Shown: in pieces, positions 29,021 to 41,360 of the stretch
How the letters are laid out: every line of letters begins with the position of its first letter
Numbering within the stretch: position 1 is the stretch's first letter
Assembly (NCBI RefSeq): GCF_013373865.1
Contig: NC_050473.1
Span: 23,301,979-23,365,978, forward strand
Length of the DNA stretch: 64,000 nt
Source: Monomorium pharaonis
Taxonomy: Eukaryota; Arthropoda; Insecta; Hymenoptera; Formicidae
Direction of reading: 5' to 3'
Translations under genes and position numbers: made by a program
Notes under the pieces: generated by a model
What the model was told of the DNA's origin: nothing
The model's database searches: none
What the model saw: only the letters and a program-made list of their open reading frames with translations

Positions 29021-29536
29021 ATAAAACCCTGCCCTAGGTACTTGTCAACAAGGTGTCTCATTAGGAAACGACCTTAGATTAGTATCGATAATCTTTATTA
29101 AGAAAACGATTTTTCGGGCTGCCGTTTATTTAATATTGTTTGCCTCGTCGGTGCCGATTTTTTCACAATAATCACCTTTTTCTTCTTTGAAGAAGGAGCT
29201 GCAATAAAACCTGCTCTAGATACTTGGCACTTATTAGAAGACAACCGTATAAATGTCAATGTGATATTTTTATTAGGAAACCGATTTTTGCTGCTGTCAC
29301 TTTCCTAATATTTTTTGCCAAAGAAAGAAACTTTAATGTCTCGTCGGCGCTAAATTTTTATTGAGGCATCATTTCTTTCTATTGTCATGACCCTTGGATA
29401 CTTCTGTCTGCGGGAAGGTACATAGTGGTGTAGGAGATGATTATGATGTTACATAGAGAGTAGGGATGCATTTTCCCGTATTTTTGGAGACCGCAGTAAG
29501 TTTCGTTTTGTCGAATCTCTTCAGTATAGTTTCAAG
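29021..29536. promoter_or_regulatory. Upstream region of the three-exon pseudogene, with a repeat
   Basis: Two related blocks beginning GCAATAAAACC(C)TG at about 29018 and 29201 (183-base spacing), each followed by CTAG.TACTTG and a TTAGGAAAC-like word. Probably the counterpart of the repeat-rich promoter at 19939-20737, though the sequences differ. Confidence 0.5.
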
Positions 29537-30072
29537 ATGCAACCGGTAACAATTGAATATCCTACTCAAGGTGTAAGTATAAGTGTTAGTGCAAGTGTAT
29601 GTGCAGTGCAATGTGTAAACAAGTAAATAATATTTTTTTTAGTACGTGTACGTAGACGGGACGCCGCAGCAGCGGCTCTTACTCTACAATAGACTAGATG
29701 TAGAGATACCTAGTAGCAGCAGCACTGTTACAACCATTCCCCTAGGAGGAGGCGGATTGATTTCCATTTGCGAGCCCATAGAACAACAAGTAAGTTTTAA
29801 TATATATATAGTATATGTAATTAAATATAAAAGAATTTTTAAAAAATATAATTTTTTAGCGTATAATTTATCCTGAAGATATCTGTATACGCGGATACAT
29901 TAATGTAAAAGAAAAATTCTGGAAAAGATATTTTTGAAATAACAACAGACAATGGAACGACGATTTCCTTGATCACTCGTATGGACAGTTTGGAATGGCG
30001 GACGTGTTTGACTTGTGGCGTCTATTTGACATGATACCGCTCATGGATCCAGACCAAGAGTTCTGGATCTAA
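29537..30072 (+). pseudogene. Three-exon Polinton gene, copy with TGA
   Basis: Exons 29537-29572, 29643-29789 and 29860-30072 with the same phase-0 GTAAGT/TAG junctions as 20738-21272. Exon 3 carries a TGA at 29935-29937 after KEKFWKRYF; downstream the frame still reads GQFGMADVFDLWRLFDM and ends FWI, matching Polinton 1. The same TGA occurs in the inverted copy at 41147-41360, so the lesion predates the palindrome. Confidence 0.8.
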
Positions 30073-31079
30073 TTATTAAAATATTTGTTATATTTTTTTT
30101 ATAAATGTGTACTAATGTACTAATATGTACAATATGTAGAACAATAATAAATGTATTAAATATATTTTTGTTCTTATATATTTTTGATTTTCCTTTCACT
30201 TTTCCATCCCTCACAATACTACCCTTGCATGCGCACAGTCAGGCCTGCTCGTTTCAAGATGGGGGTATAGGCATACGTAGAAAAGAAAAAACGGAGACGT
30301 TCAAAAGGGACGGACGATATAACAGGTATTTTCTTCTCTCCCACACACAGGTGTGCCTTACCCCCCACTCTTGAAATTTGAGACAATCCTCGGTCTAGAA
30401 CTAGATATACTATGTCTATGCGCCCAATACTATCCTCCCACCCGTCGCGGTACTTACCTATCCTCTCGTTCTTTCTCTTTCATGCGCTCCCTTCTCTCAC
30501 TCTTTCGTGCGCTCTCCTTCTCTCGCTTTTTCAAAATCGTATGTTCTCGCTCCCACCCATCACGATGTTATTCTCGCTCTAACTCCCACCCATCTCAGTT
30601 ATCCTATTCTCTCACTCCCACTATCATGGTACTATTTTCGCTCTAACTCCCACCCGTCTGGGATACTATTCTCTCGCTCCCACCTATCGCGGTAATATCC
30701 TATTCACCTATATATGTAATGGTTATATTACCCCTTATTTTAAAACAACGCGTTATATAAGTAAATAAATATTTGTGATTTATTTTTTATAATATTTATA
30801 TTTTATTTGTGTTTATGTGTATATTTACATTGTGTATATTTACATAATTGAAATTTATTAAAAGCAATAAGTTTATAACACATAAGTTTTTACTGGTTAA
30901 AAAATATTTATCACTATTAAATAATAAAATTAAATTAAATCAATGGCGGGCCCCAGCGTCTGCTTGAAGGTAACCCTCCACGGCAGCGACCCGACGCGTC
31001 GCGACAGCTGTTTGAAGGCACCCCTTACGACGACGACGACCCGGCGGATTCTTAAAAGCAGCACTGAATTGTGTGTGTT
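30073..31079. repeat. Low-complexity spacer of the left arm
   Basis: CT-rich degenerate repeats (30460-30710, words such as CTCGCTCCCACCCATC), then AT-rich DNA and a short GC-rich stretch (30940-31060). All of it recurs inverted at 40140-41146 with near identity. A 62-codon frame from ATG 30943 exists in both arms but runs into the decamer array; I do not call it a gene. Confidence 0.65.
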
Positions 31080-31560
31080 TTCTGAAAAAAGAAAGTCAAC
31101 GAACGTCAATACGAACGTCAACGAACGTTGACAAACCTCAATACAAACGTCAATACGAACGTCAACGAACGTCAACGAACGTCAATATAAACGTCAACAA
31201 ACGTCAATACGAACGTCAACGAACGTCAACAAACGTCAAGGAACTTGAAACGAACGTGAAACAAACGTCAACGAACGTGAAACAAACTTAAAACAAACGT
31301 GAACGAACGTGAGCGAACATGAACGAACGTGAAACAAACGTCAACGAACGTCAACAAACGTCAACCAACGTCAAGGAACTTGAAATGAACGTGAACGAAC
31401 GTAAAATAAACGTGAATAAACATAAAACAAACGTGAACAAACGTGAACGCACTTGAAACGAACGTCAACGAACGTAAACGAACGTCAACAAACGTCAACA
31501 CGAACGTCAACAAACGTTAACAAACGTCAACGAACGTCAAAGAACGTCAATAAAGTTTAA
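31080..31560 (+). repeat. Decamer array, left arm (AACGTCAACG type)
   Basis: About 480 bases of a degenerate 10-bp tandem repeat with consensus near CGAACGTCAA, varied by GTGAAACAAA-like and ACTTGAAA-like units. The right-arm counterpart (38459-40130) is about 3.5 times longer. Because 10 is not a multiple of 3, open frames through it show 10-residue periodicity and are artefacts. Confidence 0.9.
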
Positions 31561-31623
31561 AAAACGAAATAATTTGTAGTGTAATTTCATCGTGCGCGTC
31601 ATCTAATCGATTGTGTGCAAAAC

Positions 31624-32546
31624 ATGAGAGCCTCGAAATCAGATCGATACGTTAATTCCGAGAGACGACTCGTCGAGGAACTGCACGCTCCGGCTAGAAA
31701 AAATTTTCCACGAAGACGCGTCATAGTTCGGGGATACGATGACCTGTGGCAGGCAGATATCGTTGAGATGCATTCATACTCGCGTTTCAACAAAGCTACC
31801 ATTACATACTCACTGTCATCGATGTATTGAGCAAGTATGCGTGGGCTTTACCGCTCAAGACCAAGAGCGGAAACGAGACGGCTAATGCTATCACCAAGAT
31901 AATTCGAGAGAGCGGCAGACATCCGAAAAACTTGCAAACCGATATGGGGAAGGAGTTTTATAACGCCGAAGTGCAGAAACTCTTGAAGAAACATGACATT
32001 AATCATTACTCTACGTACTCCGTAATGAAGGCGTCGGTCGTCGAGCGGTTCAATCGCACATTGAAAAACGACATGTGGAAGATGTTTACGCTCAACGGTA
32101 ATTACAAGTGGTTTGACCTGTTACCACGTCTCGTGTCGAATTACAACGCTCGGAAGCACCGAACAGTCGGCATGCGACCCGTTGACGTAACCCCCGCTGT
32201 GACTGAAAGACTTTTGGCTACGGTATACGGCGCGATAAAAATCGCAGGTCCGGGGAAATTTAGAGTGGACGATTCGGTACGCGTAAGCAAGTACAAGACA
32301 ATCTTTGAAAAGGGTTACATACCGAATTGGACAACTGAGGTGTTTAAGATCGTTAAAGTGCAGCGTACCAATCCCGTAACTTATTTACTCGAGGATTATC
32401 GCGGAACAACTATCGCTGGAGCGTTCTACGAACACGAATTGCATCGCGTGTCTCACCCTGACGTGTATCTTGTGGAGAAAGTATTGCGCAGAAAGGGAGA
32501 CAAGGTCTATGGCTGGGATTTCATGAATCACACAATTCTTGGATAA
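31624..32546 (+). pseudogene. int: Chromodomain integrase, left-arm copy
   Basis: Integrase with the DDE residues in DLWQADIVEM, LQTDMGKEF and VVERFNRTLKN. A 1-base deletion near 31795, relative to the right-arm copy, breaks the frame early. The chromodomain is truncated in both arms by the same small deletion after KGDKVYG, leaving a shortened tail. Nearly identical otherwise to 37465-38388. Confidence 0.88.
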
Positions 32547-32775
32547 ACAAAAACAATGTAATTTGATGCGTTCAAAAAACATTTTTATTGTGAACGTATA
32601 AAAATACAATGTATACAATATATAAATAAATTGTATGACATACATGAAGCATCTTTATTATCCTTCCATTACATCATTATTTATAATACATTCTTTAAAT
32701 ATTAATTCGCACAGGTTTTTAATATAAAAATATAGCACGCATGAAATATAAAATGTAAATTATGTGTAAAATATA

Positions 32776-33673
32776 CCAGTTCTGTAACTTTAAAATGCGG
32801 GTTTTTTTAATAAAAATACGCAATAATTTAGAAAAAATGGAAAAATATATTTTATTCAAAATATCGGCCCTCGCTTTCTACATATTTTTGCCATCTAGTA
32901 GGCAAATTATGGATGCCATTCCAAAAGAATTGAAAGTTGCGCGAGCCAAACCAGTCGTCGAGTCATTTTTGGACGTCTTCATAAGAATGGAAATGCTGCT
33001 CGGCAAGTGAGTGTCCCATAGATGAAAACAGGTGGTAGTTGGAAGGAGCAAGGTCTGGTGAGTACGGCGGGTAAGGTAATATTTTCCATCCAAGTGCTGC
33101 CAGAGTGTTTTTAACCAATTTTGCTGTGTGACTGGGTGTGTTGTCATGCAGCAAAATCATCTTCCCATGCCTTTGAGCCCATTCTGGTCGTTTTTTGGCC
33201 AACGCATAATTCAAATTGATCATTTGTTGTCGGTAGCGATCAGTATTAACTGTTTCGCCAGGTTTCAGCTTGCAATTCGGTGTCTTCAAACTTTTTCGGT
33301 CGATTTTCACGTTCTTTGTCACTGACATCAAAATCACCACTTCTGAATCGTTTAAACCACCGGTCGCAAGTATCGACAGATAGAGTATGTGCACCGTATG
33401 TTTCCACAAGTATTCGATGTGCTTCCGCTGCTTTTTTCTTCTGATTGAATAAGAAAATCAGCACGTGCCGCAAATGCTCTTTGTTTGGCTCAAAACTCGA
33501 CATGTTTACCACCGAAAAAAAATGCTACTAACACTTAAACGTTTAAACAAATATGGCGTTTTGAAGCTAACTATCATAGCTACAAAATGACATATTGGTT
33601 ATGACACCAGCATCTATAGGCTTTGTGCTCCATCTCTTGGAAAAAAACCCGCATTTTAAAGTTACGGACCTGG
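32776..33673 (-). mobile_element. Mariner element, internally deleted
   Basis: An 898-bp element with inverted termini CCAGTTCTGTAACTTTAAAA / TTTTAAAGTTACGGACCTGG, flanked by TA (32774-32775 and 33674-33675). The right arm of Polinton 2 has the exact empty site with one TA. On the minus strand the transposase N-terminus is readable from 33512 (HTH region, RWFKRFRSGDFDV) and the C-terminal part to 32963 (LLHDNTPSHTAK, PYSPDLAPSNYHLF). The middle, including the first catalytic Asp, is deleted and the frame is shifted. Non-autonomous. Confidence 0.93.
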
Positions 33674-33842
33674 TATATAACATAAAGCGTAAAATGTAAA
33701 ATTATAAAATACGCGTAAAATTTAAAATACATAAAATGTAATCTATAAAATACGTGAAACGCAAAATGTACAATTAAAAAAAATATATGTAATGTGAAAT
33801 ACATGATATAACAAGTACAAAACGTATAAAAGAAAAACGTAT

Positions 33843-36782
33843 TTATAATGGTATCTGATAATGTCCCCACGGTAATGTATTGGTCGAATCCGGTACAAGA
33901 TACCGTTTATCGTCGTAAGGACTCAGGGTAATTTTTTTTCCGATACCGTATATACTTGGTGTAGTTTAGATCTTATACACGACTGGCGACGTGTCAACTC
34001 GATCTCTTCGTTGAGACAGCGCGTATAATCATCGATGGATATGGTTCGTGTCACAACATTGCTTTTTACACCTTTAGCCTTTTTTGTGTCCTTTTTTCCA
34101 TTCACCTTTAACGCATACATTTTTGCCCTAAGTCCCACAAATTCGGTCATAATGGCGCCATTATTTTCATCCTTCATCAGGCCCGGCACTTTTTTGTTAC
34201 TGAGAGGGATACCATACGCATTGTCGATCGGATACTCGCTCGTGTCAAATCTATGTATGTCACGCCTCATGTTTTCATATATGTTTTCACATTGAATGTA
34301 ATAAATGAGGCTGTCTGTGTCAGTGTACATAACTCTAGATTTGTCACGATACAAAGGCATCATGTACTCGTAGTGAAATTCATATAAACATGTTTTAGAA
34401 ATATCGAGTATGCACATGCCCACGTAAATAGGTTTATAGAATTTCACTTCGAGATTACGCAATTCAATAGCAATAAGATTTTCCGCAAAAATACTACGAC
34501 TATGAAAATTTGGTTTAGCGATCATTGCCTCCGTACCATATCTACCCTTCCACTTTGTTAGCAATTTTACATTGACGCGATTGCGCACATTCTCTATGGT
34601 TTTGCCAAATACTGCATTATTCATTAGTTTATATAAATTGTTTTCAAAATTATTTTTTGCATGGGTTCGGAACTGTGTGTTCAGTTCTATGTATTTGCAG
34701 AGCCATGGAGATTGCTCGAATTGTAATATGCGGTGTATCTGCGTTACGCGAAGACCGTGGCGCATGCACTGCTGCAAGTTACGATAATGGATGACGTAAC
34801 GCTTTTTATCGTAAAGCGTCGCGAGAAGTTTCTCCTGTCGCATACCGGGCGACTTATCACGCGTGGTGCAGAAGGGTAGATCGGTGTGCGCGTCATGAAG
34901 ATGTTGTGGATACTCAAGGTCGACCTCGAGGATATAGCCTGTTGGTGAATCGTGCGCGATTGATAATACATCAAAATTGGACACGTCGTTGACCCATCGA
35001 AAATCTCTATACGGCAGCGGTTGACACATTGCCCATCCGTATAAATTGTTCACATCAAAGTATATTAGATACGATGACGGTTTCAATGGATCATACGACT
35101 GCATGTACTTGTTGTTAGCCTGTGCGTATCTACCAGAACATTGACTAAGGCCACCGCGTTCGATAAACATGACCATATCAATGTCTGTAAGCAATTCAAA
35201 AGTAATTTTCGTGTACTTTAACATAGCATCCCACGTGTATCCGGGGAGAGTGTAATAATGCGCGGGATCGAGTCCATAACTTCCTATACATTTATCGCGA
35301 AAATTTTCAAAAATGTCGGCTAACAACAAAACATCAATTTTGAGATACATGTCGCTATATTCACCTAGCGTTTGAACGGAGAACCGTTGTTATACGTTAA
35401 TAGCATGAGAGTAATCGTTCTCAGATACCGTGTTACCGGTTAGAGAACTATAAAATGATTCGCGTGACGGTAAACACGTTTCCTCCAACTTTTCAACACA
35501 GTCAACGTATTCGTATGGGAATACTTCCTTCCGTGTTAATAAATTGAATTTTTCAGCTGATATGTCTTTAAATTCAGATTGTAAAATTTGAAGTCTGTCC
35601 TTATTTAAAAACGATGCTAATTTATCCAGACTCGTATTAAGAAATTTATATGAATCAATAAAACGTAATTTTATGCATTTTCTCCAACCATTTTTGTGTT
35701 CTTCTGTACTTTTAACATATTTATAAGTAAACGAAATGTATTTTTCTTTTGTGATGGGAAGCAAGTCTATTTCCCCTTTAAACGCTGCGGCTATATCTTT
35801 AATAATAAAATGCGCATCGTAGCCGGATAAATTATGAAATATTATTGGAATGTAAAACGAATTTTTGTAATTTAGATTACAATTTGAATGCGCGAGACCT
35901 CGATATCTACCGGTTATGTGGCAATGATCATGTACTCGTCTATCGTCTGGCGCAAACGGTTCTTCGCAAATGTAACAATGTGTCGCGCTACGGTATGCAT
36001 CCCACTCGTCTCGCGTTAAATCTGTCATGGGGACATTAGCAGATAATATGTTATTTACACTATGAGCCAATTCTTTTAGTTGTTCGACGAACCACGCGAC
36101 ACAATCATTACTGCGGCGAAACCGATACATGGATAACGACGCATCGTACGAACATCGCATGTAATATCCAATGCTGAATACCTGGTGATGCTGGTATGTG
36201 TATGACGCGTTGTCTGTATCCGGTTCTGTTTTCCGCAGTACGCACTCCAAATCAGCATAGACGTCGAAGGGAAGTCGTTCCTTGTTATTATAATTCTCGA
36301 ACCGGAGCCATTTGTCGTCCTCGTTAGGTAATATTATGGCACAGTTATTCGACGCTGTGCAATCTATGCCGTGGGCGTCCAACTTTTTCTCAGAACTAAA
36401 ATAGTGTAAACACCTGTAAAAATTTAAACATGCTTTTATTTTATGTTTTAAATAAAAATTTATAAACACATTTTATACAAGAATTATTACTTACCGATCG
36501 CAAATGTATTTTTTGTGCTCCTTTTTGCTCAATTGTAAGCTCACGAGGCGGGACAAATTTTTTATCCACGCAAAATGGCCCATGTTGTCGTCACCCGGAT
36601 CTTGCACGTATAATAAATTGACGTGCTTCTCTTTCTTCACGTCGGAGAGCCACAGCGGAAGAATTTTATATTTTTCGATTCTGTCCTTTTTGATCCCATA
36701 AACGTTGACTGACACATTATTGAGTCTCTCGAATTTTCCAATGTCTTTCAACGCAATTGGAAATTTCGAAGATATGAAATTA
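33843..36782 (-). pseudogene. polB: PolB of Polinton 2, truncated and broken
   Basis: Exon 1 remnant 36782-36495 and exon 2 36413-33843, with an intron at the same zinc-finger position as in Polinton 1. It retains YADLE, the DHCHITGRYRG HNH-like block, NLSGYDAHFIIKD, YLKIDVLLLAD, DVNNLYGW, KLMNNAVFG and YTDTDS. A TAA at 35390-35392 and a 1-base deletion near 33930 break it. About the first 290 codons are missing at the palindrome centre. Confidence 0.9.
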
Positions 36783-37068
36783 GGGCAAAAATGTATGCGT
36801 TAAAGGTGAATGGAAAAAAGGACACAAAAAGACTAAAGGTGTAAAAAGCAATGTTGTGACACGAACTATATCCATCGATGATTATACGCGCTGTCTCAAC
36901 GAAGAGATCGAGTTGACACGTCGCCAGTCGTGTATAAGATCTAAACTACACCAAGTATATACGGTATCGGAAAAAGAAATTACCCTGAGTCCTTACGACG
37001 ATAAACGGTATCTTGTACCGGATTCAACCAATACATTACCGTGGGGACATTATCAGATACCATTATAA
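36783..37068 (+). pseudogene. polB: PolB C-terminal fragment, right arm
   Basis: The last ~95 codons of PolB (TRTISIDDYTRCLNEEIELT ... LPWGHYQIPL) on the plus strand, beginning at the palindrome centre. It has the base missing from the left-arm copy near 33930, but a small deletion near 36828. Together with 33843-36782 it forms the head-to-head junction of the two arms. Confidence 0.88.
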
Positions 37069-37464
37069 ATACGTTTTTCTTTTATACGTTTTGTACTTGT
37101 TATATCATGTATTTCACATTACATATATTTTTTTTAATTGTACATTTTGCGTTTCACGTATTTTATAGATTACATTTTATGTATTTTAAATTTTACGCGT
37201 ATTTTATAATTTTACATTTTACGCTTTATGTTATATATATTTTACACATAATTTACATTTTATATTTCATGCGTGCTATATTTTTAGATTAAAAACCTGT
37301 GCGAATTAATATTTAAAGAATGTATTATAAATAATGATGTAATGGAAGGATAATAAAGATGCTTCATGTATGTCATACAATTTATTTATATATTGTATAC
37401 ATTGTATTTTTATACGTTTACAATAAAAATGTTTTTTGAACGCATCAAATTACATTGTTTTTGT
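37069..37464. other. AT-rich convergent spacer, right arm
   Basis: Degenerate TTTACATTTTA-like repeats between the PolB and integrase stops. It is the inverted copy of 32547-33842 without the mariner, and gives the mariner empty site at about 37230-37250. No gene seen. Confidence 0.7.
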
Positions 37465-38388
37465 TTATCCAAGAATTGTGTGATCCATCAAATCCCAGCC
37501 ATAGACCTTGTCTCCCTTTCTGCGCAATACTTTCTCCACAAGATACACGTCAGGGTGAGACGCGCGATGCAATTCGTGTTCGTAGAACGCTCCAGCGATA
37601 GTTGTTCCGCGATAATCCTCGAGTAAATAAGTTACGGGATTGGTACGCTGCACTTTAACGATCTTAAACACCTCAGTTGTCCAATTCGGTGTGTAACCCT
37701 TTTCAAAGATTGTCTTGTACTTGCTTACGCGTACCGAATCGTCCACTCTAAATTTCCCCGGACCTGCGATCTTTATCGCGCCGTATACCGTAGCCAAAAG
37801 TCTTTCAGTCACAGCGGGGGTTACGTCAACGGGTCGCATGCCGACTGTTCGGTGCTTCCGAGCGTTGTAATTCGACACGAGACGTGGTAACAGGTCAAAC
37901 CACTTGTAATTACCGTTGAGCGTAAACATCTTCCACATGTCGTTTTTCAATGTGCGATTGAACCGCTCGACGACCGACGCCTTCATTACGGAGTACGTAG
38001 AGTAATGATTAATGTCATGTTTCTTCAAGAGTTTCTGCACTTCGGCGTTATAAAACTCCTTCCCCATATCGGTTTGCAAGTTTTTCGGATGTCTGCCGCT
38101 CTCTCGAATTATCTTGGTGATAGCATTAGCCGTCTCGTTTCCGCTCTTGGTCTTGAGCGGTAAAGTCCACGCATACTTGCTCAATACATCGATGACAGTG
38201 AGTATGTAATGGTAGCCTTTGTTGAAACGCGAGTATGAATGCATCTCAACGATATCTGCCTGCCACAGGTCATCGTATCCTCGAACTATGACGCGTCTTC
38301 GTGGAAAATTTTTTCTAGCCGGAGCGTGCAGTTCCTCGACGAGTCGTCTCTCGGAATTAACGTATCGATCTGATTTCGAGGCTCTCAT
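37465..38388 (-). pseudogene. int: Chromodomain integrase, right-arm copy
   Basis: A 307-codon open frame from ATG 38388. It shows the DDE catalytic residues (DLWQADIVEM, LQTDMGKEF, VVERFNRTLKN) and an SH3-like segment (FRVDDSVRVSKYKTIFEKGY). The C-terminus ends early because a small deletion after KVYG shifts the frame and removes the chromodomain core (compare VKWLGFDGSHNSWI in Polinton 3). It lies between the decamer array and the PolB fragment. Catalytic core intact; targeting domain lost. Confidence 0.88.
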
Positions 38389-38458
38389 GTTTCGCACACA
38401 ATCGATTAGATAACGCGCACGATGAAATTACACTACAAATTATTTCGTTTTTTAAACT

Positions 38459-40130
38459 TTATTGACGTTCTTTGACGTTCGTTGACGTTTGTTAACGTTT
38501 GTTGACGTTCGTGTTGACGTTTGTTGACGTTCGTTCACGTTCGTTGACGTTCGTTTCAAGTGCGTTCACGTTTGTTCACGTTTGTTTTATGTTTATTCAC
38601 GTTTATTTTACGTTCGTTCACGTTCATTTCAAGTTCCTTGACGTTGGTTGACGTTTGTTGACGTTCGTTGACGTTTGTTTCACGTTCGTTCATGTTCGCT
38701 CACGTTCGTTCACGTTTGTTTTAAGTTTATTTCACGTTCGTTGACGTTCGTTGACGTTCGTTGACGTTCGTATTGACGTTTGTTGACGTTCATTTTGACA
38801 TTTGTTGACGTTCGTTGACGTTCGTATTGACGTTTGTCAACGTTCGTTTATGTTCGCTCACGTTCGTTCACGTTTGTTTTAAGTTTGTTTCACGTTCGTT
38901 GACGTTCGTTTCACGTTTGTTTCAAGTTCCTTGACGTTGGTTGACGTTTGTTGACGTTCGTTTCAAGTGCGTTCACGTTTGTTCACGTTTGTTTTATGTT
39001 TATTCACGTTTATTTTACGTTCGTTTACGTTCATTTCAAGTTCCTTGACGTTGGTTGACGTTTGTTGACGTTCGTTGACGTTTGTTTCACGTTCGTTCAT
39101 GTTCGCTCACGTTCGTTCACGTTTGTTTTAAGTTTGTTTCACGTTCGTTGACGTTCGTATTGACGTTTGTTGACGTTCATATTGACATTCGTTGACGTTC
39201 GTATTGACGTTTGTCAACGTTCGTTTATGTTCGCTCACGTTCGTACATGTTTGTTTTAAGTTCGTTTCACGTTCGTTGACGTTTGTTGACGTTCGTTGAC
39301 GTTTGTTTCACGTTCGTTTCAAGTTCCTTGACGTTGGTTGACGTTTGTTGACGTTCGTTGACGTTTGTTTCACGTTCGTTCACGTTCGTTCACGTTTGTT
39401 CACGTTTGTTCACGTTTGTTTTAAGTTCGTTTCAAGTTCCTTGACGTTGGTTGACGTGTGTTGACGTTCGTTTCAAGTGCGTTCACGTTTGTTCACGTTT
39501 GTTTTATGTTTATTCACGTTTATTTTACGTTCGTTCACGTTCATTTCAAGTTCCTTGACGTTGGTTGACGTTCGTTGACGTTCGTTGACGTTTGTTTCAC
39601 GTTCGTTCATGTTCGCTCACGTTCGTTCACGTTTGTTTTAAGTTTGTTTTACGTTCGTTGACGTTCGTTGACGTTCGTTGACGTTCGTTGACGTTTGTTG
39701 ACGTTCGTATTGACGTTTGTCAACGTTCGTTTATGTTTGCTCACGTTCGTACACGTTTGTTTTAAGTTTGTTTCACGTTCGTTTCAAGTTCCTTGACGTT
39801 GGTTGACGTTTGTTGACGTTCGTTGAGTTTTTTTCACGTTCGTTCACGTTCGTTCACGATTGTTCACGTTTGTTCACGTTTGTTTTAAGTTTGTTTCACG
39901 TTCGTTCACGTTTGTTTCACGTTCGTTCACGTTTGTTTCACGTTCGTTCACGTTTGTTCACGTTCGTGTCAAGTTCGTTTACGTTTGTTGACGTTCGTTG
40001 ACGTTCGTATTGACGTTTGTTGACGTTCATATTGACGTTTGTTGACGTTCGTTGACGTTCGTATTGACGTTCGTATTGAGGTTTGTCAACGTTCGTTGAC
40101 ATTCGTATTGACGTTCGTTGACTTTCTTTT
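38459..40130 (-). repeat. Decamer array, right arm (long)
   Basis: About 1.67 kb of degenerate 10-bp repeats, GTTGACGTTC consensus on this strand, interspersed with GTTTCACGTTC, GTTTTAAGTTT and TTCAAGTTCC variants. Several blocks of about 300-350 bases recur within it (for example, starting near TTCAAGTTCCTTGACGTTGG at 38630, 38925, 39035, 39325, 39430, 39545 and 39785), so it grew by segmental duplication. Confidence 0.9.
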
Positions 40131-41146
40131 TTCAGAAAACACACACAATTCAGTGCTGCTTTTAAGAATCCGCCGGGTCGTCGTCGTCGTAAGGGGTGCC
40201 TTCAAACAGCCGTCGCGACGCGTCGGGTCGCTGCCGTAGAGGGTTACCTTCAAGCAGACGCTGCGGCCCGCCATTGATTTAATTTAATTTTATTATTTAA
40301 TAGTGATAAATATTTTTTAACCAGTAAAAACTTATGTGTTATAAACTTATTGCTTTTAATAAATTTCAATTATGTAAATATACACAATGTAAATATACAC
40401 ATAAACACAAATAAAATATAAATATTATAAAAAATAAATCACAAATATTTATTTACTTATATAACGCGTTGTTTTAAAATAAGGGGTAATATAACCATTA
40501 CATATATAGGTGAATAGGATATTACCGCGATAGGTGGGAGCGAGAGAATAGTATCCCAGACGGGTGGGAGTTAGAGCGAAAATAGTACCATGATAGTGGG
40601 AGTGAGAGAATAGGATAACTGAGATGGGTGGGAGTTAGAGCGAGCATAACATCGTGATGGGTGGGAGCGAGAACATACGATTTTGAAAAAGCGAGAGAAG
40701 GAGAGCGCACGAAAGAGTGAGAGAAGGGAGCGCATGAAAGAGAAAGAACGAGAGGATAGGTAAGTACCGCGACGGGTGGGAGGATAGTATTGGGCGCATA
40801 GACATAGTATATCTAGTTCTAGACCGAGGATTGTCCCAAATTTCAAGAGTGGGGGGTAAGGCACACCTGTGTGTGGGAGAGAAGAAAATACCTGTTATAT
40901 CGTCCGTCCCTTTTCAACGTCTCCGTTTTTTCTTTTCTACGTATGCCTATACCCCCATCTTGAAACGAGCATGCCTGACTGTGCGCATGCAAGGATAGTA
41001 TTGTGAGGGATGGAAAAGTGTGAAAGGAAAATCAAAAATATATAAGAACAAAAATATATTTAATACATTTATTATTGTTCTACATATTGTACATATTAGT
41101 ACATTAGTACACATTTATAAAAAAAATATAACAAATATTTTAATAA
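40131..41146. repeat. Low-complexity spacer of the right arm
   Basis: Inverted copy of 30073-31079: the GC-rich piece (40140-40275), AT-rich DNA and the CT-rich repeats (40520-40780, here read as GA-rich). No gene seen. Confidence 0.65.
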
Positions 41147-41360
41147 TTAGATCCAGAACTCTTGGTCTGGATCCATGAGCGGTATCATGTCAAATAGACG
41201 CCGCAAGTCAAACACGTCCGCCATTCCAAACTGTCCATACGAGTGATCATGGAAATTGTCGTTCCATTGTCTGTTGTTATTTCAAAAATATCTTTTCCAG
41301 AATTTTTCTTTTACATTAATGTATCCGCGTATACGGATATCTTCAGGATAAATTGTACGC
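41147..41360 (-). pseudogene. Three-exon gene, exon 3 copy of the right arm
   Basis: Minus-strand exon 3 from the acceptor (TTTTTTAG before 41360) to the stop at 41147, matching 29860-30072 with the same TGA after KRYF. Exons 1 and 2 are absent because Polinton 3 is inserted in intron 2 at 41420. Confidence 0.8.

Noticed and set aside
30943..31131. 62-codon frame present in both arms of Polinton 2
   Set aside because: Conserved only because the arms are recent duplicates; half of it is the decamer array.
38459..40130. Possible CRISPR-like array (short regular repeats)
   Set aside because: Repeats are 10 bp, degenerate and contiguous, with no unique spacers; this is a eukaryotic tandem array.
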